Source of the DNA: Mauremys mutica
Lineage: Eukaryota; Chordata; Testudines; Geoemydidae
Length of the DNA: 64,000 nucleotides
Direction of reading: 5' to 3'
Assembly (NCBI RefSeq): GCF_020497125.1
Contig: NC_059074.1
Coordinates: 194,030,915 to 194,094,914, forward strand
Shown here: positions 12,260 through 25,356 of the stretch, piece after piece
How positions within the stretch are numbered: position 1 is the stretch's first letter
Layout of the letters: each line of letters starts with the position of its first letter
Made by a program: the position numbers and the translations under genes
The notes under the pieces: generated by a model
Seen by the model: only the letters and a program-made list of their open reading frames with translations
What the model was told of the DNA's origin: nothing
Databases searched by the model: none

Positions 12260-12960
12260 ATCTTTCCTTATATATTAATGAAGTCCTTTGTAGTTTCTCT
12301 TCAAATCTTCAACTGGATTCCTGTGTGACTTTTTAAAAAATATACCTGCTAGAGTCTTTTATCATGAAAATTATTAATACTTCCATCGCTTCTGGCATTG
12401 TACCATCAGCTCTAAAATGGTCTATTATTATTTCTGATCTTAAGCTGCTTTCTCTTGACCCAGAAATATTGGCAAATTACAGACCTATAGCTAAGCTTTT
12501 ATGGGGAAGGTCTTGAAGCAAGTGGTAGCCTTTCAAGTGCTTAACCACCTAGTAATAATCTTTATGACAAATGGCCTCCTGGTTTGCAGTTATGCCTAGT
12601 TGACTATGCATAGTGCTAAGAGAGTGCCCCTTAAAGTGGCCAATGACTTTTTATAAAATCCTACCTCAAGTGTCATGTCTGTCCTTACCTAGCTTGTTAT
12701 GAGCACAGCTTTAGATTGTGCAGATCACGGTATCCTCCTAATCACATGCCAGGTTATAAAACTCAGGGTTGGTTTGTTCGATCCAAATACATCAACTTGT
12801 CACTATTGATAATCATTCATCTGCACCAAGCATCGTGCATCATGTTTTCAGTATCAATGTTAAGATCACTGCTCTTGAACATTATTACGACTAATTATTA
12901 AGATGAATTTGACTGTTAATGGTAGCAATACTTTTTTCAGTTTATGCAAATGATTAACTC
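12260..12960 (+). pseudogene. Decayed LINE-2 reverse transcriptase
   Basis: Conceptual translation across shifting frames gives L2-type RT landmarks in order. LANYRPIAKL at about 12471-12500 matches the conserved 'NYRPISNL' block. A segment reading ALDCADHGILL at about 12710-12740 matches the RT motif 'AFDTVDHGILL' around the first catalytic aspartate. Further downstream, at about 12930-12955, there is a remnant of the 'F..YADD' block in which the double aspartate is degraded to AND. Several stops and frameshifts are present, so no protein can be made. This is an ancient insertion with neither end defined. Confidence 0.6.
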
Positions 12961-14908
12961 ATGCATATACATTTGTCTGTGCAATCTGGAGAGCTGTGAA
13001 GGGAGCTTTGAAGAAAGATGGATCAAAGCGAAGCCAAGTAGAGGGTAAAAAACAAGGTCTCCTGGATGACACAAGTTTAGCTCAACTTTCTCCCCCACTG
13101 CCTAGATCCCAAGTTTTAGTACCCTACAAGCTGGGGCTCTTGGGGTAAATTATAGCACCTAGAAAGGGATGGGGGAAGTCAAGTCCTGGCTTGTGTAGAC
13201 AAGGAAAATCTGATTGGGAAATTTGTTGAAGGATACAATGTAAGCCAAACACACAAAATAGTTCAACAGATAGCCAGATAAATGATTAGTAAGGAGAATA
13301 AACTTCTTTATTGCTGAAACTTCTTCTTTGTAATTGGTGGTCCTCTATCACATATTGGACTCTGAATTGCACCACAACATACTGCAAGCTTATCTAAGAG
13401 CCAAGTACTAAGGTATTTATTCAGGGAACTCCATGTTTGTTGCCTGAGTAAGAACTGAGGGCCCAGCTGTTTCCACTTAATCTGTGTGGGGAGCAGGTCT
13501 TCATCCATCTCACAGAAGGAGGACTTAGCTGCCTCCATGGCACCATGCTCTCCTTCCGCGGACTCAGAATCCAGGTAGGCGAGGGCAGCGGGACTGGGCA
13601 TGTATCAGCCCCAACCAGCCCTGAGGGGATTCCCATGAAAAGATACTTCAACCTAAGTTTATATCACCTTTCCCATAATACCCTCGCCCCAGGACAGAAT
13701 CCCTTTTAAAGGAAGTCTTGTGCAGAAGCATTTCCAAGGAAACCTTGGTTCTGTGTCTCCATTGGAGCTGCACTGCCAGAGAACACGGAAGGCATGCTGG
13801 GATTCTGGCGGCAGCAGAGAGACACAGAAGCTCTGTGCAGATGGATTCAGAGGGTTTGGGGGCCAGGTCAGACTTGACACTAACCCAACGGGTCATGAGG
13901 GGACTTCCCTGCATGAGAAATTCTGCAAGGGGAACCTCACAGAATTTGCCTCCCTTCAATCTCCTCTTGTGTGAACTTTACCACATGGCTCAGGTTTAAG
14001 TGAGGAGCTATGAGATGTTGTCCCCAATGCAGACATGACCGTCTCTTGCTGGAATGACTGTAAATGCTATGATAGGAATTGAGGAATACAGCAAAAGGCA
14101 AAAATAGATATATACATATAATTCTAACTATTAACACAGGTATAAAAGACAGAATTGGGTACACTGAATTAAATGTTTTTTTTTAAATCTAGAATGGAAA
14201 TAAGATGGCAAAGATAAAAAAATGATTATCTTGTTTACAAAGTATATTGAGAAGAAAAAACCAATCAGAATTATAGCAACAATACAAGAAAAAAACTAGG
14301 AAAATCCTGATAAATGAGCAAACTTACATTTTCAAACATGATAAAAATGGTACACAAATCTAAACTTGAACAGAGTTCAATGCACAATTGAATTAAGGTG
14401 GGGGGAGGGAAATCCAACCAAATTGTTAAACTCCCACAACAGAACTTGTAAGTGGTTTATCTGGACAGAGCTATGAAATGAATAAAAACAGCAACTAAAG
14501 GATTGAACTTTTGCTGTCAGTAAGAAACTCAGATCATGGATAAGGATATTATGAATGCTGTGTAAAGAGCTCTGCAAAATATCCTCCACTGAACAGGAAC
14601 TAATGATAGATGAATGCACACATGTAATTGAACATGCAAAAAGGAAAAGCTACATCCCAAGAAAAGAAACAGAAATGCTATCAAGAGGATGGAATCATGG
14701 TAACATTTGTAGGGCTAAGAAACATGCAAGGAAAAAAGGCAAATTATGAAAAATGCAAATTGTAACATAAAATACATGTTTGGGTCCATGCATATTCTAC
14801 ATTAGATTATCAAGGGAGCATCTGTCATGAACAGAGTCATGTAGAATGTTGGCATGGAAATTCAAGCATGGAAAGTTTGCCTGGTTTGGGGTTTCATTAC
14901 AAATGGAG
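12961..14908. other. Gene-free stretch
   Basis: Nothing recognised. Overlapping sense and antisense frames at 13308-13999 lie in a GC-richer patch and carry no motif. Confidence 0.4.
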
Positions 14909-14978
14909 GACCCCATGCTGTTCCCATTGAAATCAATGGCTAACTTCCATTGACTTCAATGAAAGCAGGGTCAGGCCC
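14909..14978. repeat. Short foldback with two CATTGA-TCAATG cores
   Basis: CCCATTGAAATCAATGG and CCATTGACTTCAATG lie 7 bp apart inside GACCCC...GGGTC-type arms. This is a typical member of the small dispersed palindromic family in this window. Confidence 0.55.
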
Positions 14979-17900
14979 TTGCAAATTAGCCTGTGTGTGG
15001 AAAGGTTCACAAAGGTGCACAGATCTTTCAAGCATTCCTGAGGCCCAGGTTCAACCAAACATAAAGGCTTGTTCGTCGTTTCCTATCAACACCATGTGAA
15101 ATGTGATAATCTCGGCTGTGTTTTGCTTTGAGATGTTGGGTCCAGTTAAATCAAAAGTCAAGCAGGGAGAATCCACACAAACTGAAATCAAATGAAATTT
15201 CACAAAACCCCTTGCAAACTGAAATGGCTCTACTCAAGGATACAACCAGAAGACTAACCCAGAGTACTGATTAAGACTAAGCAGAAAGTAAAGCATATTA
15301 GTAGCATGAGAATTAGAACAGTATCAAGGTCTTGGAGGCAACCATTTTTTGAATCAAGCCAAGTACACAGTAGGAATAGGTTATAAGGCTAAATCATTTC
15401 TTACCACGACTTAAAGAGGACTTCGTTCTTGCTTAACTCTTCTTTTCCTTGAATACACCACAACTTTGTTTCTGTTTGTGTGGTTCCTTATTTCAAAAGC
15501 AGCATTTGCTTTAACAGTCCATTTTTTCCATGCAAAATACTGAATCTAATTGCAGAAATATGTCATTCCCTCCTCTGTGCCACATGGCATGAGTTAATGA
15601 TGATGAATTAAAGTAATAAAACCCAAATCTTTTTCAAACTAAAGCTCCTGTTAAATTTCTGGAAATTATATGCATGCGTCTACAATGAGGACACTGCAGA
15701 AGGACAAAGATCTCACTTCCTGTGTTTGACCACACTACTCAACAGACAACTGGCCGGACCTACAGAAATATTTCTGATGAGATCTATGGGAGTCATCTAA
15801 GTAAAGCAGTTTCGCTTAGGGGTGGATATTTCATTATAATGCTTCTCTCCTCCCCTGTGGGACACTAAACATGTTTCACCAGAGCCCAGGACCTGCCTCA
15901 AGTGTCTGTGGAAGTTATTTTTGGATTTTCAAAAATTGAGGATTAGAGTAGTAATACACCATCTAACATGATCTATGTTCTCACAGTAGGTCTCTCAACT
16001 TCCCTAATTCAGGATTTCATTCTGTTGCATTACATATAGAGCAGAAGCAATTCAGCTAATTTAGAACCAGACTGTGCCTCTCTTACTCTGAGTAACTCCT
16101 TACTCCTGGAGTAGTCCCACTGACATGAAAGGTAATTATTTGCAGACCAAGACATTACTTAGCATGAGGAGGGGTGGCAGAATCTGCCCCTTTGGATACA
16201 TCAGTTTTCAGAAACAATTTCTTGTTTTACAAACCACAGAAGCATGTTCATATTCTTCTCTTCCCTTTTCACACACGTTCTCCTTCATCCACCTCCCGTT
16301 TCCTCTGCTTCGCCCTACTGTTGCATCTTCGCTGCCCCTTTGCCAATCACATGATCCGTTAGCTTTTTCTTCCTCTATCTCATCCCCCAACTCTCTCTGG
16401 GACCTTTATGTCACCTTCTCCTCACCTTCACTCTGATGCCTCTCTCTCCCCCACTGCCTTCCCACTTTGTTCCTAACTCCCTCCCTCTGCTCTGTTGCAG
16501 CCTAATTTGGAGATATAGCACAGCAGACTTCAAAGTGAGACTTAATAGTAGGCTCTTTTGAAAAATCTCCCCTTTAGATGAGTGTTTTCTCCCTGTAGAT
16601 GAGTTTGCCTGAGTTGTATTTCACACTGGTATAAATCAAGGAGTAACGCCATTGAAGTCAATGAAATAAAGTTTAATTTGCAGGTAATAGCTTCAGCAGC
16701 AGCAGCAAAGCAAAATCTTACTGGTCTAGTAAGTTACCTTTCAAAATCTTTCTGTCTCCATGCAGACAAGACTGGAGAGGAGAAAGCTGGAACAGGCTAA
16801 GTAGCTAGTGGCATACATATGCCAATGCAAGAAGGCTTCCTTTGCACGAAGTCAGAAACTGCACAATTACAATCATCATGAAGCTGCTCTTAGATTTATG
16901 AAGTAAACTGAGGTCATCTGAGGCAACCATGCCCGTTCTTCTGCACTGTGTATAGGTGACTTTGCAAGGGGGAAAAGAACAATCCTTCTCTTCCCTTCTT
17001 TTGTTCTGTTTTTAAGATACCTTATTCAATATCAGAATGCTTTTTGGTTAATAATCCAGACACCTTCAAACCACACTGGTGGAAATCAAAGAAGTCAGTG
17101 GAGTAACACCAGTGTCAGAACATTTTAAGTGAACTACTACCAGGCCCAGGATTCTGCCAACATCATGTATGACGTTCACTTTTGTGTGTATTTAAAACAT
17201 TGTGAGAATTCAGTAATATTGATTATTTTTAAAAAAGAAAATCTGTAAAAATAAAAAAAACACCTAAGTGAAAAATAAACTAAAAGCAGGGTAGGTTTGA
17301 TGCTGTAGCTCTTAGCAATATAACAAAATGAGCATGCTGGTTTTCTGGCATCTACACACAGTCATCTGTTGGGAGTGGGATTAAGTCCATTTATAAGGCT
17401 GCATGCCTATTTTAAAAAGGCATACCGTAAATTCTAACCCAATATAGTTTTAAAGGCATAGCCCATACAATGCAACAAGGGGCATTTCTTCTGAAAACAG
17501 ACCCTCCTGCTTACCAATGGCACTGTGTTTTTTAGTGACATCCTGCCTTATGGCCTTACAGCCACATTTGAAAGGAAGGGTGGCACTAGAGAGAGCATGG
17601 ATAAATTCCTACCACCACCCCGTACAGGACCACTGAGAAATGAAGGCAATGAGGTGCTAAAGGAACCATGATTCCGTGCTGCCAAGAGCCAAAAGAGCAT
17701 CTACAACACAATGTGATCAATGGTATCAAAGGTGCTGATAGATCTGACAAAGGCAGGGGAGGAAGCTGGCCATTTTTATACCAGAGTTCAGCCTAAAGCC
17801 AAGCTAATAGAGGCCAAGCACATCCAAACTTTTCAGATGCACCAGAGCTGTTTCACCACACACTTCTTGGCTGCCTTAGCCAGAGAAGGATCGCTGAAGA

Positions 17901-20900
17901 CTGGGCAGTATTTAGAAACTGCCAGCATCGAACAGTAGCTTTTTGAGAAGAGTGACAGCTCACTTGAGAAGAAGCAGTGTCCTGCCTTCTTGCAAGGACA
18001 CTACATTGGGTAGTACAAACCATTCATAGGTTGGCATCTCTCCCTCTCCCCACTCCATGCCTGGCATCTCTCTCCCCCCTCACATCTTCTTGTTTGTGTT
18101 CCTCCCTCTCTTCTTTACGCCTTCCACTGGGCATTTCTCACTTGTACTTTCATTCTATTCCAAAAATTGCCCCCCTACTTTTCCTTGCCTCCTGCAACTT
18201 CTGTCTCCCCCTCCTCCTGGGGGGCTTCTTTGCTACCTTCTCCTCCATAGCTCTTGCAGGCACCTCTTGGCTCCCTTTGTATCTCCATCTGCATCCTTCC
18301 AGGTGTCTCACCTCCCTCCTTAGTGTCTCCTGACCCCTGGAAACTCTCAACCTACCTCCTCCATGGTTACTTCTGCACCCCTCAACTGGTCTCACTACTC
18401 CCTTAAATCCTCATAATTTCCTGTCTCACTTCCTCTGCAACCCTAGGGCTGCCTCAACTCATTCCAAAGTTCTTCCTGACTTCCCTCCCCTACCTCCCAG
18501 CAATATTTTTAAATGGAATATTTTTTCTGAGTTCACCTAGAACTGAACTTCAGCAGAGTTCCTGGGATGTGATGGGGTTGTTTGATCTGAGCTTCAGTTT
18601 GGGGATCTCTCTATTTCAGGTCTTCCCTCCCGTACTCCTAACAAAGACTTCAAAGTCTTACTGCAGTCAGGATAGCATCAGACCTTGTAATGAGTCTTCT
18701 TGCAATGTCTGGGACCTTCATAGTCTTCTGTTTTGAGTTTGAAGAGTAGAGCTCAGGTAGCTAAGGTTCTGATCAAGACTACAGGGAGGTAGCAAGCTGA
18801 ACCAACCTCCACTGTCCCCGTCATTGCAAAGTACAGGCCTGTACTACTGCTATGGTATATACATTGCCAGGCGGAGAACAATTTGCACTTGCAATCACAA
18901 TGCCTGGGACTGTGCACAGAGTAAACAAACAAGTTTATTTGCAAAGCCTGCCAAGAGGCAAATTTCACCACTTTTGCTTCATGTGCAAAATTTTTGCGCA
19001 GCTGCAAGCTCAAGTTGCCCTGCGAGCATTTGTGGGGGGAAGGGTGCGGAGCAAAAGGCTGGATTCCGACTTCTGCAGTGCCAGTGTCATGAAACTTTGG
19101 AGACATGAATCACTGTTCAACTCCACGGGTGCTGAGTTGTGGAGCCTCCGTGACCGGCACCCGCAGAGCCAGAATTTGAGATGAATAGAAGTCTCTGAGT
19201 GGAACTCCAGTGAATGATGTAACAGTTATACAGATGGCATACTGGTAATCATTAAACAGTTATGGCCAGCTTCAGTGGGAGAGCGAATGTGTGCGCCCAG
19301 GGTGATAAAATTCACCCATGAAGTCAAGAAAAATACACATATTCTGATTTTAGACGCATGGGTAATCAAAGATAGGAAAGTCCTTGCCACAATCGATCTG
19401 TTATCAGAAACCTAAGGCAGCTGGTTGGTTTCTGAACTTTGACTCACAGACTCCCATATGGTCACAGTTTGCTGCAAAAAAATAAAAAAGGTTCATGAAT
19501 TTTTTCACCTCAGCAAGTACAGTCCAGTCTGAATGGTTTCTCCTCCCCACCCCCCGTCCATTTAAAAACCATATGTATATATTCTTGGAGCTCCATTGAA
19601 ACATTAAAAAAAAAACGACGCCAAAGAAAATACAGTGCTGACACTATTTTATTTCCACTGCTGGGTGAACTGCTACAGGTTAGTTAAAGTGAAATGCAAC
19701 AATCTGACTGGAATTAGAAAGCTGTCTTTTAACTGCAGTTATTATCCCTAGAACCTTTCTGGTAGCAGTCTCACAATATAAGTTTAAAATAAAAATCACT
19801 TTAATGGAGATCTCAGAGCTACATTTTTATATTGCACCATGCTGAGCTATTGATTAGCTTTACATTAATTTTACAGGCCAGAAGAATGTCATGATTTTCT
19901 CCCTTTGATTTCACTGCCCATCAGCAATTGTATCAGTTTTCTGCCTAGCTGCTGAGCAAAGTTAACTGCTGATGCACTTCCTATCCTTGACTTTTGATTC
20001 CAGCCTGTTTCAGCAATCTCAACCAGTCACTTCCTGTCTCCCCTACTTCATCGTCTGGCACTTACTTCAGACAAGTCAATATTTTTAAATTATATCTGTA
20101 CCAGGAGTAATTAATCATAAAGCTTTATGCTTTGCAATGTTATTTGAACTTCTGCTTGGCATTCACAATTAGAAAACAAAACAAAATAAGTTCAATTGTG
20201 AATATCAACTTAGGTTCATATACTTGTAATACTGGTGCTCCTAATACCCGTGAATAAGTGAGTATTACTTATAAAGTCACTGCTCCATGACCATTAAAAA
20301 TTACATAATTCAGTTTGACTTCTGATAATGCAGGAAAATATATAATTTTATAATCACCAATAGCCAGAGTTACTATATATGGAGACATATTATGTTGGAA
20401 AATATAAATGTTGTAATTCTAGGCATCGTCCTGAGCCAGGTGAGGGAAGAGGAAGGGAAGCATGAGCTCCACCGACCAAGGAAAAGCTCCTGGAGTCACA
20501 ATTCCCCCTGCGCGGATTCTTTGCTCCAGGGTGGGTAGCAATTTACTGCGAATATAGGCCCACAGTAAATTTCTACCTGCAGTCTGGCTTTAGCTCAGCT
20601 ACTCTGACCAGTGATTGTAGGGGCTCCATTAATTTCCTATTGATTCCTTGCCCCTCCCTGCCCACTGCACTTCCATCTGCTCCTGCAAAGGCAGTAAGCA
20701 GACAAGTAGCCTTGCTTATTCCTATGCCGCAGACCCAAGGTCCAGGTAACTCATATAGGGCATCACTGGGGCTCTCACTCCCTTGTGCCAGCATAGAGTC
20801 CAAGTTAAATCTAGCCCTGTAAGTGGAAACACGACATTTCTACCTGTAGATGATGACTCTGCATCTGTACTACAGCAATCAAGTTCTGTTGTGTCCTTTG

Positions 20901-21113
20901 ACAGTGTCACATGATTCCTATCTTCTCGGGATGACAACAAATGACCCTGACAGTTCCAAACTGGTGTATCAGGATTGCAGAAATTCTTAAGCATTCTCTA
21001 TGCCTACATAATCTATTCCATTATGCAAACATAGCAGCTTCGTAGAGATTCAATCCATAATTATGCCACAGCACTCTATCAGATCTATGACACCTACAAC
21101 TAATAGGGTTGCG
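14979..21113. other. Gene-free stretch with pyrimidine-rich tracts
   Basis: No coding exon recognised. Strongly CT-rich tracts occur at about 16240-16500 (ending TCTGTTGCAG, which resembles a splice acceptor but has no supporting frame beyond it) and about 18030-18480. Small family repeats lie at 16623-16663 and 17073-17125. Positions about 19640-20180 are AT-rich, lack repeat signatures, and read like possible conserved non-coding DNA. Confidence 0.35.
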
Positions 21114-21224
21114 AACCCTCCAGGCTTGCCCTGGAATCTTCAGGAATTAAAGGTTAACCTTTAATTAAAGATTGTGATGTGATGAAACCTTCAGGAATAT
21201 ATCCAACCAAAACTGGTAACCCTA
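21114..21224. mobile_element. 111-bp MITE with TAGGGTT termini
   Basis: It begins TAGGGTTGCGAACC and ends CTGGTAACCCTA, so the terminal 7 bp are perfect inverted repeats with partial pairing beyond. The interior holds a perfect 22-bp palindrome at 21145-21166, centred on GGTTAACC. No coding capacity. The superfamily is uncertain: a TA duplication is compatible but cannot be separated from the termini. Confidence 0.6.
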
Positions 21225-24172
21225 CATGACTAATAGAAACTTCCACCAAACACACCAAGGCCTGATTCTGATCTTAGAGCACGAGTGGCTCCACTGTAGT
21301 CAACCCAGTTACAGCAGTGTAAAGCAACAAACAGGCTCATTGTTTCTAATCCTCATTTTAATAGCTCCATTTTATTACGTGTCCTTTGTGTTATGTTGTA
21401 CCATTCACATCCAATGTAATGTCTGGACAGATAGCTAGCAATATCCATCTGTCCTAGAGGAATCAGTCTACTATCAGCCAGTCACGCTGCAGTGAAGGAA
21501 CCAGCCTAGGATTCAGCAGACTGCTATTGTGTTTCCTTAAGACAACTGAAGAATACACCTGTGTCAGTTAGCAGAAATGCATCTAATTTATGGCATATGC
21601 TTCTTTACAATGTTTGTTTAAAACAAAAACTCTTCATAAAGTGTCCCAAGCAATTTTCGGGAGATTAATTATCTCTTTCCTTTTTCTTTTTCTACCTTTC
21701 CAAACATTTCAAGTCTCTCACAGATACTAAATCCACTGGATTTCAAATTATGTCACAATTAGCAGGAAATTAATTAGCATCTGGCCTATCCCCTAGTTTT
21801 CCTCCAGTGAAGATTGCCAACTTTTAACACAAGCCTGAAGTGAGGACTGAGAGACTAACACATCAAGTGGGATAAAGGATTTTGAAGTGTGTGTGTGTGT
21901 GTGTTTTAAAATGCACCTTGCAACGCTTAGAACTCCAGACTTGTGTGATCAGAAACCTTTCACTTTTTTAATCACCATTCATTTGGGAAGTTTGCAGCTG
22001 ATCCTTTCTACCTTTTCACGGACTATCTTTTAAAATACTCATGCTCCCTTTCAACAGCAGAAGCCAAAGCTATTAATTAGCTATGTCTTTTAGTCCCACC
22101 ATACAAAGTTTCTTCTTCACGTAATCTCTTCAGGTGCCTGTAAGGATTTTTCAGTCCATAGTGTCTATATATATCAGTCTCCCATCTGAGTCCCAGTTGA
22201 CACAGTTTCCTGCATGATTTACAGGCCTCTGCAGTCTATTCTCTTTGCTGCTGTATGTATTTTCCAGTTCTTTCAGACTTCTATTATGGCAAACTACTAA
22301 CATTTGTTTCTTTGCCTCTTCTTTCGAGGATTTTGGCCACCATCCACTATTCTCTCTGTTCTTCACCCCTGCTATTCCTTTTCATAGTTATTTCTATCAC
22401 AGCCATCTTTTTTCCCATGTTGCATTTTGCAGTGTACAGCTGCCCTGAGGTGTTTAACTGTTTCTATTGTGCAGCCTACAGTGACATGCAGTAGCTTTGC
22501 AGGAGACTTTCCTCTCATATGTCACAGGTTTTAAGTCAAAAAACAAGAACCATGCATAAATAGTTAAAGAGAAACATGTTCCCCAAGTTAGCAGTGACGA
22601 AATGTTACTATCCAATGGCTTCTGTGAAATTAACTTGTGGTTCCAGACAAAAAAACACCTCAGCAACCGGCATTAATTAGCACCCTTGCTGACAGAGTCA
22701 GTGATAAGAAGAAGGGTTGCATGGCATGGAAGCTGAACGAGGTAGACTTAGCCATCGAGATGGTCCTTCCAGCATGATGCCAAGACAGTGTGGGGTGTGG
22801 AAATCTGCATTACCACTGCCCAGGATCTGTTCTGTATATACATCATAGATTTTGGTCAACAGAACTATGCAGCTAATATCTTTCAAGACCACAAACACTC
22901 TTGGAAAATAGGCAAAGAGAGAAAAAAGAAACCCCAACCCTTACCCTTTTGTGCAAACCCAGGGTTTCTAGAGTTTAGACTATCATGCTGGACATACCGC
23001 TTCCTCTTTGGTCTGACCCAGTTTTATGTTTCTTTCCTGAACTGGACATTTAGGGAATTTTGTCAATTTACTTTTATGTAAGGTGTTTTTTGTTGAGGGA
23101 GGAGTGGGTATTGACCAGTATCTCAAGCCTGTAACATTCTGAATGATTATAGACTTAAGCAAATAGTCGTAATCTATTCCCCACCCTATTCTTTTCCTTT
23201 ACTGAACACAGAATATAAGGAATCTACTGTTTTTTACTGAATCCATAAACATAAGACAGGGGAGGGGCCAGGAGAGACAAAGAAAGAAAAAGGGAATCAG
23301 TGTAAACAGTCCAGCAAATTAAACCTACCTCATAATCGTATGCATGTCTGTTAGAAGAGCAAGTGATGGAACTACAGTCCAACAGCTGGGCATCTGGATT
23401 GTGCAGCTGACAGGGTTCCTCCATATGGACATAGATGTCAGTTTCTATACTGGATTTTGTTCAAGAAGAGGGGAAACTGAAGAGTTCTACTCAGTACCTG
23501 TTACAAAACAATATTGCCCCACATGGTTACTGCAATTCCATGTGTTGGCACTAAGAAGCACGTCAATCCAAGCCAAATGTATGTATTTGGTCCTCATGCC
23601 CCTAGGTTTTCAGTGACATTAGAATATTGGCACAGACATCTATTCACACAAAAGAGTGTCGGTTTGTCTGTGTAAACAGACAAGAATACCATGCTGAAAT
23701 GACCTTTTACTCCTCCCACACCTCTCCCCAGAGAAGCTCACTCAGAGGAATGATAAGAACAAAGAAAGGAATAGAACCTGCTTGAGTCTCAGTCTAGCCC
23801 ATCAGCCTTCCACAGGCCATTATAATAGTTTAAAATTTTTTTTTTAATTCTCTACGAAAACCAATTTCATCCTTGAATGTTCAATTGATCTACAATAAAC
23901 AAACAGAAAGGCATTAGGGAAAAATACTGTGCATCTATTTTGCTTTGCTGTTTAGAATTTAATCCTGGGATTCTAAAGGCATGATTACAAATAATTCTGC
24001 TAATGGTCCTTAATGTATGTTTCAAATGTAGCTGCTTAGGATAGGACTATGGAGTACAGGTTCATTATGGATCAGAGGATTTTAGCCAGCTAGGCTCTCA
24101 CTTTTGATTAAGGGGTTGAGCACTCAGCTCCAGTATGTATATTACATAAACTTTCACTACTGACCATCTAGA
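21225..24172. other. Gene-free stretch
   Basis: A (GT)9 tract lies at 21887-21904 and a poly(T) run at about 23837-23846. No exon or element recognised. Confidence 0.4.
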
Positions 24173-24180
24173 CTCTGTGC

Positions 24181-24444
24181 CAGGGCCAGCTCCAGCTTTT
24201 TTGCCGCCCCAAACGGTGAAGCGAAAAAAAATAAAAATAAAATAAAGCCGCAATCGGCGGCACTTCAGTGGCAGCTCTACCGCACCGCTTCATTCTTCAG
24301 CAGCATTTCGGCAGCGGGTCCTTCCCTACAAGAGGGACTGAGGGACCTGCCGCCGAATTGCCGCCGAAGACCCGGACGTGCTGCCCCTTTTCATTGGCTG
24401 CCCCAAGCACCTGCTTGGTTCGCTGGTGCCTGGAGCCGGTCCTG
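24181..24444. mobile_element. hAT MITE, 264 bp, with perfect 8-bp target duplication
   Basis: It starts CAGGGCCAGCTCCAG and ends CTGGAGCCGGTCCTG, which pair as 15-bp terminal inverted repeats with two mismatches. CTCTGTGC flanks it directly on both sides (24173-24180 and 24445-24452). The interior is GC-rich with repeated CGGCGGCA/GCCGCCGA units and an A-rich interruption near the left end. It is non-coding. The ends, termini and duplication together make the hAT assignment firm. Confidence 0.9.
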
Positions 24445-24592
24445 CTCTGTGCAATAGATACATCATTTTGGAAGTTTTCTAAAGGTTACTTACATACTGT
24501 GACAGGCTTACTGAAAATCAATGTTAAGGTGACAATAAAACAGTAGTTTAGAGGACTCTGCAACTGAAGTTTCCACTTCCTGCTGAGCCCAA

Positions 24593-25090
24593 TTCATAGA
24601 CTTTAAAACCAGAAGGGATTGATATGATCTACCTGACCTCCTGCATAACACAGGACAAAGAACCTCACCCAGTAATTTCTGCACCGAGGCCATAACTTTT
24701 GTTTGAGCTATAGACTATCTTCTAAAAAGATATGCAATCTTGACTTAAAGTGCTGGAGAATCAACCACATCCCTAGGTAAGTTGTTCCATGGTTAATTGA
24801 CCCCCTGTTAAAAATCTGCACTTTCTTTCCTGTCTGAATTTGTCTAGCTTCAGCTTCCAACAATTGGAACTTGTTAGGCCTTTTTCTGATAGTAGACCGG
24901 TCTCTATTCGATCAGAAATCTCTTCCCCTTGTAGGTACTTGTAGACCATGATCAAGTCTCTGCTTAACCTTTTCCTGGATAAAATAACTAGATGGAGCTT
25001 CTTTAGTCTCACTATATGGCAGGTTTTCCAGGTCTCAGCTCAATCGATCCCTTTCCAATTGGTCCTTTCTGAAGTGTGGGCATCAAAAGG
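24593..25090 (-). mobile_element. CR1 LINE fragment (minus strand)
   Basis: It begins with the inverted CR1 3' end (TTCATAGACTTTAAAACCAGAAGGG). It continues through CACCCAGTAATTTCTGCA, CCACATCCCTAGGTAAGTTGTTCCA and TAGGTACTTGTAGACCATGATCAAGTC, all blocks of the 3' portion of CR1 ORF2 and UTR in antisense. The homologous blocks occur in sense orientation at 45801-46368. It is 5'-truncated near 25090 and non-functional. Confidence 0.85.
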
Positions 25091-25158
25091 AGTCACAGAA
25101 GTTAATGGTAAATATGGTTAATTATGTTTTTGTATTTCTGAAGAGGAGGAAGTTGCAA

Positions 25159-25356
25159 CTGAGGGCTTGTCTTCACTACTACTTCATTGCAGCACCGTCG
25201 ATCTCCCCGTAGTGAAGATAGTATCAGAGGGGTAGCCGTGTTAGTCTGGTTCTGTAGAAGCAGCAAAGAATCCTGTGGCACCTTATAGACTAACAGACGT
25301 TTTGCAGCATGAGCTTTCATGGGTGAATACCCACTTCTTCGGATGCAAGCTCTCAG
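25159..25356. mobile_element. Small MITE split by a Penelope-like insertion
   Basis: CTGAGGGCTTGTCTTCACTAC at 25159-25179 is the near-perfect inverse of GTAGTGAAGA (25209-25218) joined to CAAGCTCTCAG (25346-25356). The two halves of the right terminus are separated by a foreign 127-bp segment (25219-25345). The TCTTCACTAC-type termini resemble those of the Harbinger-related repeats elsewhere in the window. Without the insertion the element is about 71 bp. Confidence 0.6.
25219..25345 (-). mobile_element. Penelope-like element fragment with hammerhead-like core
   Basis: The plus strand contains GGTAGCCGTGTTAGTCTGG and a downstream TATAGACTAACAGACG block, a repeat I associate with Penelope-like retroelements of reptiles. 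On the minus strand, 25345-25308 reads like a hammerhead ribozyme core: CCGAAGA, a GTGGGT/ACCCAT stem, then GAAA. The canonical CUGANGA has one change (U to C), so this copy is probably inactive. Family assignment is from memory. The ribozyme interpretation is inference from motif order. It interrupts the MITE at 25159-25356. Confidence 0.5.

Noticed and set aside
16240..16510. Pyrimidine tract ending in TTGCAG as a splice acceptor before an exon
   Set aside because: No open frame with coding character or donor site follows. CT-rich tracts are common in such DNA.
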